A stretch of 64,000 nucleotides of DNA from an uncultured Bacilli bacterium (GCA_934096015.1 CAKOLD010000003.1:6682-70681), one strand, 5' to 3'. Shown: positions 8,490 to 17,483, counted from the stretch's first letter. Notes: generated by a model from the letters alone, not told the origin. Made by a program: numbers and translations.

Positions 8490-9266
8490 ATGAGTAAATA
8501 TAAAGTGGACATAACAGGAATAAATACCAATAATTTAAAAGTATTAAAAAATAATGAAATGCAAGTATTATTTGAAAAATATCACAAAGGAGATTTAGAG
8601 GCTAAAGAAGAATTAATAAATGGTAATTTGAAATTAGTTTTAAGTATTATAAAAAAATATAATAATGGAAAATATGATATGAATGATTTATTTCAAATAG
8701 GCTGTATAGGCCTTATAAAAGCAGTAGATAATTTTGATACTAGTATCGGAGTTATGTTTTCCACATATGCAGTTCCTTTAATTCTAGGAGAAGTTAAAAG
8801 ATTTATTAGAGATTCTTCGGTGATACGTATCACAAGAAGTGTAAGAGATAACTCTTATAAAATATTAAAATTCAAAGATGAATACACTGCCTTAAATGGA
8901 TGTGAACCTACAAATGATGAAATATGCAAACATTTAGAAATATCAGAATATGATTTATCTAATGCTATGGATAGTTTAAAAGAACCTATGAGTATTTTTG
9001 AACCAATATTTAACGATGGAGGAGATACCATTTATTTATTAGATCAAATTGCTGATATCAAAAATGCCAATACAGATAGAGATATGTTAATAAGTTTAAG
9101 AAAAGCTCTATTTAAAATAAAAGAAAGAGAAAGAAGTATTTTAACAGATAGATACATTGTAGGAAAAACTCAAACAGAAATAGCCGAAGAACTAGGAGTT
9201 AGCCAAGCTCAAGTTAGTAGAATAGAAAAAAGTGCTATCAACAATGTAAAAAGATTAATTAAATAA
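8490..9266 (+). CDS. sigG: Sporulation sigma factor SigG (late forespore)
   Basis: This 258-residue sigma-70 family factor directs late forespore genes such as spoVA and the germination receptor. The SigG-specific N-terminus (VDITGINTNNLKVLKNNEM) distinguishes it from SigF. Region 2 (NGNLKLVLSII, DLFQIGCIGLIKAVDNFD, FSTYAVPLILGEVKRFIRD) and the region 4 helix-turn-helix (GKTQTEIAEELGVSQAQVSRIE) are intact, and FEPIFNDGGD is the family linker. In B. subtilis sigG follows spoIIGA-sigE; here it has moved next to prs and ylmC. Its ribosome site lies in a hairpin. Confidence 0.93.
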   Translation: MSKYKVDITGINTNNLKVLKNNEMQVLFEKYHKGDLEAKEELINGNLKLVLSIIKKYNNGKYDMNDLFQIGCIGLIKAVDNFDTSIGVMFSTYAVPLILGEVKRFIRDSSVIRITRSVRDNSYKILKFKDEYTALNGCEPTNDEICKHLEISEYDLSNAMDSLKEPMSIFEPIFNDGGDTIYLLDQIADIKNANTDRDMLISLRKALFKIKERERSILTDRYIVGKTQTEIAEELGVSQAQVSRIEKSAINNVKRLIK

Positions 9267-9289
9267 CATATAATTAATTGGTGGAGTTT

Positions 9290-9514
9290 ATGAAAATGAG
9301 TGAGTTGCAAGATAAAGATATTATTAATGTGAAAGATGGAAAAAATATAGGTAGAATAATTGACTTAGAAGTAACAAATGAAGGAATAATAAGTTATATC
9401 ATTGCAGAACCCAAACAATTTTTTAAACTCAATGTTTATAACAAAGAAACCTCATTCACGTTTAAACAAATTGTAAAAATAGGTAAAGATGTAATACTTG
9501 TTGATTTAAACTAA
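9290..9514 (+). CDS. ylmC: YlmC/YmxH-family sporulation protein (PRC-barrel-like)
   Basis: A 74-residue protein with the family pattern: KMSELQDKDIINVKDGKNIG at the N-terminus and a two-part small beta barrel, then VKIGKDVILVDL at the end. YlmC-type proteins lie beside sigE/sigG in spore formers and are annotated as sporulation-associated; the biochemical role is unknown. The start ATG at 9290 follows GGTGGAG; a longer in-frame reading from 9278 would use the Shine-Dalgarno itself as codons. It follows sigG by 23 bases, probably in one transcript. Confidence 0.75.
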   Translation: MKMSELQDKDIINVKDGKNIGRIIDLEVTNEGIISYIIAEPKQFFKLNVYNKETSFTFKQIVKIGKDVILVDLN

Positions 9515-9543
9515 ATAGTTTATAATTAACTAGAGGTGCAAAA

Positions 9544-10032
9544 GTGAACAGAAAACAATTAATATTAATGATAACAGCATTCATATGTGACCAGATATCT
9601 AAAGTAATAATTACAAGTTATTTAAAAGTATTTGATTCTATAACTATTATAAAAAACTTCTTTAAAATAACTTATTACAATAATTATGGAGCAGCGTGGG
9701 GAATGTTTCAAAATAATACCATATTATTAGTAATACTAAGTATTATTGCTTTAATAATTATTTATAGATTTAGTTATAACTTTAAAAAAAATACTAGGAA
9801 TAATATTGCATTTAGTATCTTAACCGCTGGTATATTAGGAAACTTATCAGATAGACTATTTTTAGGATATGTAAGAGATTTTTTAGATTTTAAAATATTT
9901 AATTACGATTTTCCAATATTTAATTTAGCAGACAGTTTTATAGTTATAGGTGTGATTTTATTAATAATTTCAATTATAAAAGGAGAAGACAAAAATGGAA
10001 GTAGTAGTAACAGAAAAAGAAAGAATAGATAA
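9544..10032 (+). CDS. lspA: Lipoprotein signal peptidase (SPase II)
   Basis: This 162-residue, four-helix membrane protease removes signal peptides from prolipoproteins such as the GerC lipoprotein in this window. The two catalytic aspartates are D103 in GNLSDRLFLGYVRDF and D130 in FNLADSF. The N-terminal DQISK and the YNNYGAAWGMF motif are also present. The start codon is GTG with AGAGGTG upstream. The basic tail NRKRKNR overlaps the rluD start by 38 bases, so the two are translationally coupled, as in many Firmicutes. Confidence 0.95.
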   Translation: MNRKQLILMITAFICDQISKVIITSYLKVFDSITIIKNFFKITYYNNYGAAWGMFQNNTILLVILSIIALIIIYRFSYNFKKNTRNNIAFSILTAGILGNLSDRLFLGYVRDFLDFKIFNYDFPIFNLADSFIVIGVILLIISIIKGEDKNGSSSNRKRKNR

Positions 10033-10879
10033 ATATTTAAGTAAAAATACTGATATGTCAAGAAGCTTAATTGCTAAAATGATAAAGTCTGGATTTATAT
10101 TAGTAAATGGGGAAGAAATAAAAGTTAATTATATAACAAAACTTAATGATGTAATTGAAATAGATGAAACCTTTAAGGTTGAATCTGATATAGAACCAGA
10201 AGATATAAAACTAGATATAGTATATGAAGACGATGATATTATTGTAGTTAATAAACCAAGTGGAATGGTAGTTCATCCTGGAAATGGTAACAAAAATCAT
10301 ACATTAGTTAATGCTTTAATGTTTCATACAAATAAACTTAGTGATATAAACGGTGAAATAAGACCGGGTATAGTTCATAGAATTGATAAAGATACAAGCG
10401 GATTAATGTTAGTTGCCAAAAACAATAAAGCTCATGAAATATTAGCAGAAGATTTTAAAAATAAAAAAGTAAAAAGAGAATATATTGCTTTATTAAAAGG
10501 CGTACTTAATGAGAATTCTAACACTATAGATGCCCCGATAGGAAGAGACCAAACTGACAGAAAAAAAATGATAGTTACTCCAATAAATTCTAAAAATGCC
10601 ATAACTCATATGAAAGTTTTAAAAAGATATAAAAAATATACACTAGTTTCTTGTATATTAGAAACAGGAAGAACACACCAAATTAGAGTTCATGCTAAAT
10701 ATATAAATCATCCTATATACAATGATCCTGTATATACAAACGATAAAACAACACCATTTGGACAATTTCTTCACTCTAAAACTATTGATTTTATTCATCC
10801 TATTAAGAAAATTCCAATGCATTTTGAATGTGACTTACCAACATACTTTAGTGACTTTTTAAAAACTTTGGACGAATAA
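9995..10879 (+). CDS. RluD-family 23S rRNA pseudouridine synthase
   Basis: The 294-residue protein has an N-terminal S4 RNA-binding domain (ERIDKYLSKNTDMSRSLIAK) and an RluA/RluD catalytic domain with the active-site HRIDKDTSGLMLVAK near residue 130. Further motifs are GRTHQIRVH and the YxDPVY-like segment. It should modify uridines in 23S rRNA (RluD-like, YlyB in Bacillus). The ATG follows AAAAGGAG and lies inside lspA. It converges with a membrane-protein gene and overlaps its 3' end by 21 bases. Confidence 0.93.
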   Translation: MEVVVTEKERIDKYLSKNTDMSRSLIAKMIKSGFILVNGEEIKVNYITKLNDVIEIDETFKVESDIEPEDIKLDIVYEDDDIIVVNKPSGMVVHPGNGNKNHTLVNALMFHTNKLSDINGEIRPGIVHRIDKDTSGLMLVAKNNKAHEILAEDFKNKKVKREYIALLKGVLNENSNTIDAPIGRDQTDRKKMIVTPINSKNAITHMKVLKRYKKYTLVSCILETGRTHQIRVHAKYINHPIYNDPVYTNDKTTPFGQFLHSKTIDFIHPIKKIPMHFECDLPTYFSDFLKTLDE

Positions 10880-11278
10880 AAATATCAGATAAACATCAAT
10901 AAAAAAGCCTAAAAATAAATATTTACAATATGTAATATTTATTTTTTTAATTTTATAAAAAATATATACTAGATTCAATAAGTCCAAAACTATAAATATT
11001 AAACTAAAAATTATGCTATTAAAAAAATTGAAATATATTGAACAAAATATTCTGAAAATCCACAATAAAGAAAAATTAAATAAAAAAGAATTATCAAATT
11101 TTAATTTATTAATAAGTCTAGTTATAAGTATACTAATAAACAAAACATCTAAAAATCCCACAACATAAAAAACTTTAAATGGTAAATAATAATTAAGATT
11201 TAAAGTATTAAAAAAAGCATAATCTTTTTTTATAACAAATGGTACTAGATACACTAAAAAAGCGAAAACTATATTCAT
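10859..11278 (-). CDS. Small integral membrane protein, unknown
   Basis: A 139-residue, very hydrophobic protein with about four predicted membrane segments and a Lys-rich loop (FYKIKKINITY) before the last one. The start chosen is the ATG at 11278 preceded by AAGGGTGA on the minus strand; an upstream start at 11299 would use that site as codons. I do not recognise a family; the size and topology recall MreD- or TspO-like proteins, but no signature supports either. It is divergent from the rhomboid gene. Confidence 0.6.
   Translation of the reverse strand: MNIVFAFLVYLVPFVIKKDYAFFNTLNLNYYLPFKVFYVVGFLDVLFISILITRLINKLKFDNSFLFNFSLLWIFRIFCSIYFNFFNSIIFSLIFIVLDLLNLVYIFYKIKKINITYCKYLFLGFFIDVYLIFLFVQSF
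10911..10954 (+). terminator. Probable terminator for rluD
   Basis: A long A+T stem (AAAAATAAATATT... with ...AATATTTATTTTT, one bulged base, loop near 10928-10932) ends in T residues. It lies 30 bases after rluD, inside the 3' part of the convergent membrane gene. Confidence 0.5.
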
Positions 11279-11288
11279 AAAATCACCC

Positions 11289-11317
11289 TTTACTATCAAT
11301 ACACTTTGTTATAAAAT
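11289..11317 (+). promoter_or_regulatory. Possible SigA promoter for the rhomboid gene
   Basis: TTTACT (11289-11294) and TAAAAT (11312-11317) are spaced by 17 bases, ending 20 bases before the ATG at 11338. Confidence 0.35.
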
Positions 11318-11337
11318 ATGAATAGGTGAATTATTTT

Positions 11338-12474
11338 ATGAACGAAACAATAGAATTTAAAGAAAAAGACAGAATTATTATGCAATTAGTTCACTATTTT
11401 GTAACTAAAGAAAATTATGCTCCAATCTTAGTAAATGGCGTAAAAAATGAAATTTGGTTAGAAAATTTAAATAGTACTTATAAAATAATTAGAATAAATT
11501 CTAATTATATTCATAATAATGAACAATTAAATTTTGATTTATTAAAAATAAAAAGTGTAGTAAAACAAATAAAAAGAAAAACAATTAGTTTTTCTCTACC
11601 AGTATTAAATATTTTATTAGATGTAAATGAAGATGTTAATTTAAATAATGATAAGCATATAGATACTCTAATAATAAATAATTATGATAACTTCAATGAT
11701 GAATTAGGAATTCTCAGTATGTATCCTCAATTAGTTGATGATGAAGTTGAAGGACAAGACTTGGATTTCTTTATAAATGTAACTAATGATATCAATAAAA
11801 AAACAGAAGAAAACAATAATTATTATGAAAAAGTTTTTCTAAAAAAGACTCCAATAGTAACTTATACATTAATTGCCATAAATGTAATAATGTTTATATT
11901 ATGTTTAATTGGAGAAATTTCTGGTTTATTTGATATGTATACTTTATTTGCAGTTCAAATTAATCGTTTAAGAAACTTTGAGTTATATAGACTGATTACA
12001 GGAGCATTTCTCCATGCTGATACTGCTCACTTAATATGCAATATGTATTCTCTTGCCGTAATCGGAACTCAGTTAGAATCTTTTATCGGAAAGAAAAAAT
12101 ATTTATTCATTTACTTTGTAAGTATGATTACAGGAAATCTACTAGCATGTGTTACGAGCAGTGCTTGGTGTGTAGGAGCAAGTGGAGCTATATTCGGTCT
12201 TTTAGGAGGAATGTTATACTTTGGTTATCACTTTAGAATTTATTTAGGAAGTGCTTTAAAAACTCAAATAATACCAGTCTTAATTTTAAACATTTTCTTA
12301 AGTTTCTTAGTGAGTAATATATCCTTAGGAGCTCACTTGGGTGGACTAGTAGGCGGATTATTTGCTGCAACTGCAGTAGGTATTGAAAGAAAAACAGAAA
12401 AAAGTGAATCAATAAATGGATTAATAGTTTTAATAATATTTATAGCATTTTTATTATTTTTAATATTTAAATAA
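11338..12474 (+). CDS. Rhomboid-family intramembrane serine protease
   Basis: This 378-residue protein has a soluble N-terminal domain of about 175 residues, then a rhomboid core of six to seven membrane helices. The catalytic serine is S282 in GASGAIFG and the partner histidine is H333 in AHLGGLVGG. The conserved RLITGAFLHAD and HLICNMYSL segments mark helix 1-2. The layout matches the Bacillus GluP/YqgP class. Substrates are unknown. The ATG at 11338 follows AGGTGA; an upstream GTG lies within that ribosome site. Confidence 0.92.
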   Translation: MNETIEFKEKDRIIMQLVHYFVTKENYAPILVNGVKNEIWLENLNSTYKIIRINSNYIHNNEQLNFDLLKIKSVVKQIKRKTISFSLPVLNILLDVNEDVNLNNDKHIDTLIINNYDNFNDELGILSMYPQLVDDEVEGQDLDFFINVTNDINKKTEENNNYYEKVFLKKTPIVTYTLIAINVIMFILCLIGEISGLFDMYTLFAVQINRLRNFELYRLITGAFLHADTAHLICNMYSLAVIGTQLESFIGKKKYLFIYFVSMITGNLLACVTSSAWCVGASGAIFGLLGGMLYFGYHFRIYLGSALKTQIIPVLILNIFLSFLVSNISLGAHLGGLVGGLFAATAVGIERKTEKSESINGLIVLIIFIAFLLFLIFK

Positions 12475-12714
12475 TTATTGAAAGAATACTGGATTATTAT
12501 TCAGTTCTTTTTTTTGAGATAAAACTTTAGTATTAGAATTAGATTTTGATTTAGTAGAACTCTTATTAAATTCTTTGACAATCTTAGATAAATTCCTAAA
12601 GTTTCCTACCATAGGTTTAACCTCTTTGTATATAGGAACAACCTGGTTAGCAACTCGTAAAACCTTACTTAGACCTGTTAAAATATTAGCAAAATTTGTA
12701 AAAGATGAATTCAT
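12475..12714 (-). CDS. Small VrrA/YqfQ-like protein
   Basis: A 79-residue protein whose central part (LSKVLRVANQVVPIYKEVKPM, then FRNLSKIVKEF) resembles the C-terminal region of the spore-former protein YqfQ/VrrA, which has a similar Val-Pro-x-x-Lys-Pro-Met pattern. The tail is Ser/Lys/Asn-rich and probably disordered. The Gly/Pro/Gln-rich N-terminal part of YqfQ is absent. The start ATG follows TTAGGTGATT. Its role is unknown and the family link is tentative. Confidence 0.5.
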   Translation of the reverse strand: MNSSFTNFANILTGLSKVLRVANQVVPIYKEVKPMVGNFRNLSKIVKEFNKSSTKSKSNSNTKVLSQKKELNNNPVFFQ

Positions 12715-12815
12715 ATAATCACCTAAGATTATTATATGATTTGAACTAAAATTGTTTAACAAATAAATAAATTATGATATAATCCAAATATAATAGATGA
12801 AAAGAGGTTGTGGTA

Positions 12816-14441
12816 ATGAATAAATTAAAACAAAACAAATTATTATTGCCACTATACTACATATTATTGCCATTTAAACCAATACTAATATTTTTTATGT
12901 ACGTTTCTTTAGGAGTATATTATTCTATGTACGGTTTAATATATCCCTTTATACTTTTATATAATGTTTTATCATCTTCACTTTATAATATTTATAAAAA
13001 TAGCAAAAAAGAAAAAGATATTGCTGAAATAAAAGAAACAGTTAATTTAAATATTGATGAAAAAATGCATGCAAATGCAAAAAGAGATAAAGAATTAGCT
13101 AAAATCGAAAAAGCAAAAAAACAAGAAAATGCAAAAAAGTTAAATGCTAAATTAGAATTAGAAAAACAACAACTATTAAGTGAACTTGACAAAACAGAAA
13201 ATATTAGAAGCGAAAAACCAATAACATTTAAATATACAGCAAGAAACTCTGATGGTAAAAAAGTTACAGGAATTTTTTCTGCATATTCTAAAACTGAAGT
13301 ATTTAACTATTTAGAAGGAGAAAACTATAACGTATATAAAATAGAAACCAATAAATTAATAGAATTTATGTACGGAAATCAACAGTTTTTAACCAAAAAA
13401 ATGTCTACAAAAGATTTAATATTTTGGTTAACCCAATTATCAACTTATTTAAAAAGTGGAATAACTCTAACAGATTCTATGAAAATCTTAAGTAAACAAA
13501 TGGGTAAAAATGATATAAATAAGAAAAGAATTTTTGATTCAATAATTTATAATTTAACCTTAGGAGAAAGTTTTTCAGACGCTTTAGATAAACAAAATAA
13601 TACTTTTCCTCCATTATTAGTAAATATGATTAAAGCTGCGGAAGCAACCGGAGAATTAGAACAAACATTAGATGACATGGCAGAATACTATACTGAAACT
13701 GAACAAACTAGAAAACAAATGATTAGTGCTCTAACGTATCCATCAGTAATTTTAATAATAGCAGTCGCTGTTGTTTCATTTATGTTACTTTACATTGTTC
13801 CTCAATTTGAAGGAATATACTCATCAGCAGGTGTTGTGATAAATGGTTTTACAGCCTTTGTCTTAGCAGCTAGTCAATTTTTAAAAAATAATATTTTTAT
13901 AATACTATTAATGATATTATTAATAATTCTTGCAATTATTTTAATGTATCGAAAAATCAAAGCTTTTAGAGAAGCCTTCCAAATATTTGCTATGAAATTA
14001 CCAATTATTGGTAAAGTTATAATTTATAAAGAATTAACCATATTTACCAAAACTTTTGCATCTTTATTAAAAAATAACGTATTTATTACGGAAAGTATGG
14101 ATATTTTATCTAAAATAACCAATAATGAAGTATACAAAAAAATTATGATAAACACAATTACTAATATAGCAAGAGGCGACAAAATATCAGACTCATTTAA
14201 AGATCATTGGGCCATTCCTGATGTTGCTTATTTCATGATAGTAACAGGAGAATCAACAGGAGAACTTGCAAGTATGATGAGTAAAGTAAGTACATACTAT
14301 CAAGAAGAACACAGGGCGGTAATATCAACTCTTAAATCATTTATTGAACCTGCTATAATAGTACTACTAGCAATTGTAGTTGGAGGAGTAGTATTAGCTA
14401 TTATTATTCCAATGTTTAGTTTATATTCACAAATATCATAG
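12816..14441 (+). CDS. Type II secretion/type IV pilus inner-membrane F protein with N-terminal extension
   Basis: The 541-residue protein has two parts. Residues about 210-541 hold two GspF/PilC repeats, each with LTQLSTYLKSGITL- or LLKNNVFIT-type motifs and a TGELEQTL/TGELASMM signature, plus three membrane helices. An N-terminal PilC-like module (FKYTARNSDGKKVTGIF) lies near 140-190. Before it is an unusual ~130-residue extension: a membrane hairpin (about 14-60) and a Lys/Glu coiled coil (about 70-130). The prepilin peptidase follows. No assembly ATPase or pilin gene is in the window, so any pilus genes are elsewhere. Confidence 0.88.
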   Translation: MNKLKQNKLLLPLYYILLPFKPILIFFMYVSLGVYYSMYGLIYPFILLYNVLSSSLYNIYKNSKKEKDIAEIKETVNLNIDEKMHANAKRDKELAKIEKAKKQENAKKLNAKLELEKQQLLSELDKTENIRSEKPITFKYTARNSDGKKVTGIFSAYSKTEVFNYLEGENYNVYKIETNKLIEFMYGNQQFLTKKMSTKDLIFWLTQLSTYLKSGITLTDSMKILSKQMGKNDINKKRIFDSIIYNLTLGESFSDALDKQNNTFPPLLVNMIKAAEATGELEQTLDDMAEYYTETEQTRKQMISALTYPSVILIIAVAVVSFMLLYIVPQFEGIYSSAGVVINGFTAFVLAASQFLKNNIFIILLMILLIILAIILMYRKIKAFREAFQIFAMKLPIIGKVIIYKELTIFTKTFASLLKNNVFITESMDILSKITNNEVYKKIMINTITNIARGDKISDSFKDHWAIPDVAYFMIVTGESTGELASMMSKVSTYYQEEHRAVISTLKSFIEPAIIVLLAIVVGGVVLAIIIPMFSLYSQIS

Positions 14442-14452
14442 AAGGGAAAAAT

Positions 14453-15220
14453 ATGAAAGCATTATACTCAATTTTTATTTTCATTCTAGGTTTGATAATG
14501 GGATCTTTTTATAATGTTGTTGGTTTAAGATTACCAAAAAAACAATCATTAATAACCCCAAGAAGTCATTGCCCAGAATGTAATCACCAATTAAAATGGT
14601 ACGAAAATATTCCAGTACTTAGTTATCTGTTTTTAAAAGGAAAATGCAAAAATTGTAAAGAACCAATAAGTCTAATGTATCCCCTAATAGAATTACTAAC
14701 AGGAATAATGTTTTTATTAAATTATTTATTATTTGATTTTACTGAACCATTTTATATCTCTTTAGTAATTTCTAGCCTTTTATCAATAATATTTGTAAGC
14801 GACACTAAATATTATATTATTGATGATGAACCATTAATTGCTGCGACAATTTTAATAATTATAATAAGGTTTATTTTTGAAGGACCATCATGTATGTTAA
14901 ATATAATTGTTGGTGGAACATCTGCTTTTTTATTTGCATACTCTTTAAGAATATTTGGATTTATTGTCTTTAAACAAGAAGCTTTAGGTGGCGGAGATAT
15001 AAAATTATCCTTTTTAGCAGGCATAATTTTAGGTGGCAAGTTAGGAATACTTTATATAATATTCGCTTCATTTCTAGCATTTCCTTATGCCATATATATA
15101 TCATTTAAAAAAAGTAATATGGTTCCTTTTGGGCCTTTTCTCATAACAAGTTTATATATAATATTTCTAAATATGGATAAATTTAATCTCTTAATACAAC
15201 ATCTCTTAAATTTTAAATAG
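14453..15220 (+). CDS. Prepilin leader peptidase / N-methyltransferase
   Basis: This 255-residue polytopic aspartic protease cleaves type IV prepilin-like leaders (PilD/ComC class). It shows GSFYNVVGLRLP at the N-terminus, two zinc-type pairs (CPEC and CKNC) in the first cytoplasmic loop as in bifunctional enzymes, and both catalytic aspartates: D117 in SDTKYYIIDD and D182 in GGGDIKLSFLAG. It follows the F protein by 11 bases in one operon, so the two likely serve one pilus or pseudopilus system. A strong terminator follows. Confidence 0.93.
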   Translation: MKALYSIFIFILGLIMGSFYNVVGLRLPKKQSLITPRSHCPECNHQLKWYENIPVLSYLFLKGKCKNCKEPISLMYPLIELLTGIMFLLNYLLFDFTEPFYISLVISSLLSIIFVSDTKYYIIDDEPLIAATILIIIIRFIFEGPSCMLNIIVGGTSAFLFAYSLRIFGFIVFKQEALGGGDIKLSFLAGIILGGKLGILYIIFASFLAFPYAIYISFKKSNMVPFGPFLITSLYIIFLNMDKFNLLIQHLLNFK

Positions 15221-15241
15221 GACTAAAAAAGTCCTTTTTTT
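15219..15241 (+). terminator. Intrinsic terminator after the prepilin peptidase
   Basis: AGGACT (15219-15224) pairs with AGTCCT (15230-15235) over a 5-A loop and is followed by a run of T residues. Confidence 0.85.
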
Positions 15242-15264
15242 CATACTATTTTTTAGGTGATACA

Positions 15265-16317
15265 ATGAAAAAAATATTTCTTTTAATCCTTATAATAATT
15301 CCAATAACTGTAAAAGCTGGAACAAGCTATACAGTTATGGATATGGATACAAATAGAGTACTCTTAAACCAAAATCAAGAAGAAAAAAAATTAATTGCTA
15401 GTACCACTAAAATAATGACAGCTTTAGTAACCTTAAATAATGTTAGTGATATAAATAAAACAATCACAGTAAAAGATGAAGTTTTAAAAAGTTATGGAAG
15501 TGGAATTTATATTGAGATAGGAGAACATATAAAAATTAAAGATTTATTATACGGCCTTATGTTAAGAAGTGGAAATGATGCTGCTATAGAACTTGCATAC
15601 AATGTTTCTGGTTCTATGGAAGGATTTGTTTTAAATATGAATGAATTAGCAAATTCCATTGGTATGAAAAATACTACATTTATAAACTCTCATGGTTTAG
15701 AAAATGAATTCGGAGAAGGAAACATTTCAACTAGTTATGATATGGCTATACTATCAAGTTATGCTATGAAAAACAAAACATATAAAGCAATTGTTAAAAC
15801 TTCAAAATATACAGTAAAAACTGATAAAAAGACTTACATATGGCATAACAAAAATAGATTACTAAATGAATATAAATACTGCACAGGAGGAAAAACTGGA
15901 TTTACTAAAAAAGCTAGGAGAACTCTAGTTACGACTGCTAGTAAAGATAATATGAATATAACCGTAGTAACTTTAAACGACCCCAATGATTTTGCTAATC
16001 ATCAAAAATATTATGAAGAAATATTTAAAAATTATAAAAAATACCAGATTTTAAATACCAAAAAAACTATAATGAATAATAAAAAATATTATATAAAAAA
16101 TAACTTTTATATGACCCTAACAAAAGAAGAATATTTAAAAATAAAAACTGATATTATTATGTATGAGAACTCTGTAAATAAAAAAGTTGGAGAATATATC
16201 GTAAAGTTAGATGAAAAAACATATCATAAGGAACCTATATATCTAAAAAATAATCAACAAAAGAAAAAGTTAAAATGGTACCAAAAACTATTCAAAGAGG
16301 ATAATAAAAATGGTTAA
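15265..16317 (+). CDS. dacB: Sporulation-type D-alanyl-D-alanine carboxypeptidase (DacB-like)
   Basis: A 350-residue penicillin-binding protein with a signal peptide (first ~18 residues). The three active-site motifs are STTK (S46, K49), SGN in RSGNDAAIE, and KTG in GGKTGFTKKA. The C-terminal domain (about 260-350) is Lys-rich. It trims D-Ala from peptidoglycan stem peptides. It is directly upstream of spmA and spmB, the same order as B. subtilis dacB-spmA-spmB, where it sets cortex cross-linking. That context is why I call it DacB rather than a vegetative paralogue. It overlaps spmA by 8 bases. Confidence 0.88.
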   Translation: MKKIFLLILIIIPITVKAGTSYTVMDMDTNRVLLNQNQEEKKLIASTTKIMTALVTLNNVSDINKTITVKDEVLKSYGSGIYIEIGEHIKIKDLLYGLMLRSGNDAAIELAYNVSGSMEGFVLNMNELANSIGMKNTTFINSHGLENEFGEGNISTSYDMAILSSYAMKNKTYKAIVKTSKYTVKTDKKTYIWHNKNRLLNEYKYCTGGKTGFTKKARRTLVTTASKDNMNITVVTLNDPNDFANHQKYYEEIFKNYKKYQILNTKKTIMNNKKYYIKNNFYMTLTKEEYLKIKTDIIMYENSVNKKVGEYIVKLDEKTYHKEPIYLKNNQQKKKLKWYQKLFKEDNKNG

Positions 16318-16897
16318 TATTATTTGGGGCCTATTTATTGTAATTGGGATTATTTATGGAATATTAAGTGGTAATGTAAAAACAATAAATGATATCTTAA
16401 TAAATAGTGGAAAAACTTCAATAGAAATTATTATGGAAATGATTCCTGTTTTAGTAATTTGGATGGGATTAATGGAAATAGCAGAAAAAAGTGGCCTTTT
16501 AAATCTTATTTCTAAGAAATTATCAAATATATTGAGAATTCTTTTTCCTTCAATACCTAAAGATAATAAAGCATTAGGTTACATTGCTAGTAACGTTGCA
16601 GTGAATATGGCCGGATTAGGTTCTGCAGCAACACCTTTTGGACTAAAAGCAATGGAAGAATTACAAAAAATAAATCCTAAAAAAGATACCGCAAGTGAAG
16701 CTATGATAACATTTTTAGTACTTAACACAGGTGGCGTAACCATAATTCCAACAACAATAATTGCTTTAAGATCATTCCATAAATCAGCAAATCCTAATGA
16801 AATAATTATTACCTGTATTTTAGCAACCTTCATATCATGTACTTGTGGATTAATTTTAGACTATATTATAAGGAGAAAAAATCATGGGAAAAATTAG
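16310..16897 (+). CDS. spmA: Spore maturation protein A
   Basis: A 195-residue membrane protein of the nucleoside-recognition (Gate) type, needed in B. subtilis for spore core dehydration. Family features include IPVLVIWMGLMEIAEKSGLL, ASNVAVNMAGLGSAATPFGLKA and LNTGGVTIIPTTIIALR. It has about five membrane spans. The start follows AGAGGA within dacB, and the end overlaps spmB by 14 bases, so dacB-spmA-spmB is a coupled operon. Confidence 0.93.
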   Translation: MVNIIWGLFIVIGIIYGILSGNVKTINDILINSGKTSIEIIMEMIPVLVIWMGLMEIAEKSGLLNLISKKLSNILRILFPSIPKDNKALGYIASNVAVNMAGLGSAATPFGLKAMEELQKINPKKDTASEAMITFLVLNTGGVTIIPTTIIALRSFHKSANPNEIIITCILATFISCTCGLILDYIIRRKNHGKN

Positions 16898-17408
16898 TCT
16901 TTTTGTTTTACCCTTCCTAGTAATTGTAATTATAATTTATGGATTTAAAAAGAAAGTTGATATTTATGATACCTTTTGCATTGGAGCAATGAATGGTTTA
17001 AAAACATCATTAAAAGTATTTCCTTTCTTATGTGGAATGATATTTGCTGTTAATTTAATTGTAGATAGTGGATTAATAAATTTTATTTTCTCTCCACTAA
17101 CGAATATTCTTTCTAAAGTCAACTTACCAATTGATATTTTACCAATGGCTTTTTTAAGACCAATATCTGGAACTGCCTCATTAGCCCTTTTAAATGACAT
17201 ATTAGGAAACTTTGGGCCAGATTCTTTTGTTGGTAGAGTGGCATCAACAATTCAGGGAAGTACTGATACTACTTTTTATGTAATTACTTTATATTTTGGA
17301 AGTATTGGTGTTACCAAAATAAAGTATGCTTTAAAAGTAGGATTATTTGCTGATCTAATAGGAATAACTCTAAGTTTTATATTAGTATATTTATTTTTTG
17401 GAATATAG
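16884..17408 (+). CDS. spmB: Spore maturation protein B
   Basis: A 174-residue membrane protein, partner of SpmA in core dehydration. It has the paired motifs ISGTASLALLNDILGNFGPDS and QGSTDTTFYVITLYFG, typical of SpmB, with about four membrane helices. The ribosome site AAGGAG sits inside the end of spmA. What SpmA/SpmB transport is not settled for the family. Confidence 0.94.
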   Translation: MGKISLFVLPFLVIVIIIYGFKKKVDIYDTFCIGAMNGLKTSLKVFPFLCGMIFAVNLIVDSGLINFIFSPLTNILSKVNLPIDILPMAFLRPISGTASLALLNDILGNFGPDSFVGRVASTIQGSTDTTFYVITLYFGSIGVTKIKYALKVGLFADLIGITLSFILVYLFFGI

Positions 17409-17414
17409 TATTAT

Positions 17415-17476
17415 ACCTATATTTTTATTTAAAAAAATAGACTTTAAATCAAAGGTCTGCTAAAATAAAAATAGGT
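17415..17476 (+). repeat. Imperfect inverted repeat covering the rluB ribosome site
   Basis: ACCTATATTTTTATTT (17415-17430) is complementary, apart from a 2-base insertion, to AAATAAAAATAGGT ending at 17476. The 3' arm includes the rluB Shine-Dalgarno AGGTG. An inner pairing (AGACTTT with AAAGGTCT) can also form. The layout resembles the sigG, spoVAC and nusB junctions but is weaker. Confidence 0.35.
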
Positions 17477-17483
17477 GATTTAA

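Noticed and set aside
12036..12236. Second plus-strand frame inside the rhomboid gene
   Set aside because: It overlaps the catalytic core region of a clear rhomboid protease in another frame and has no family features.
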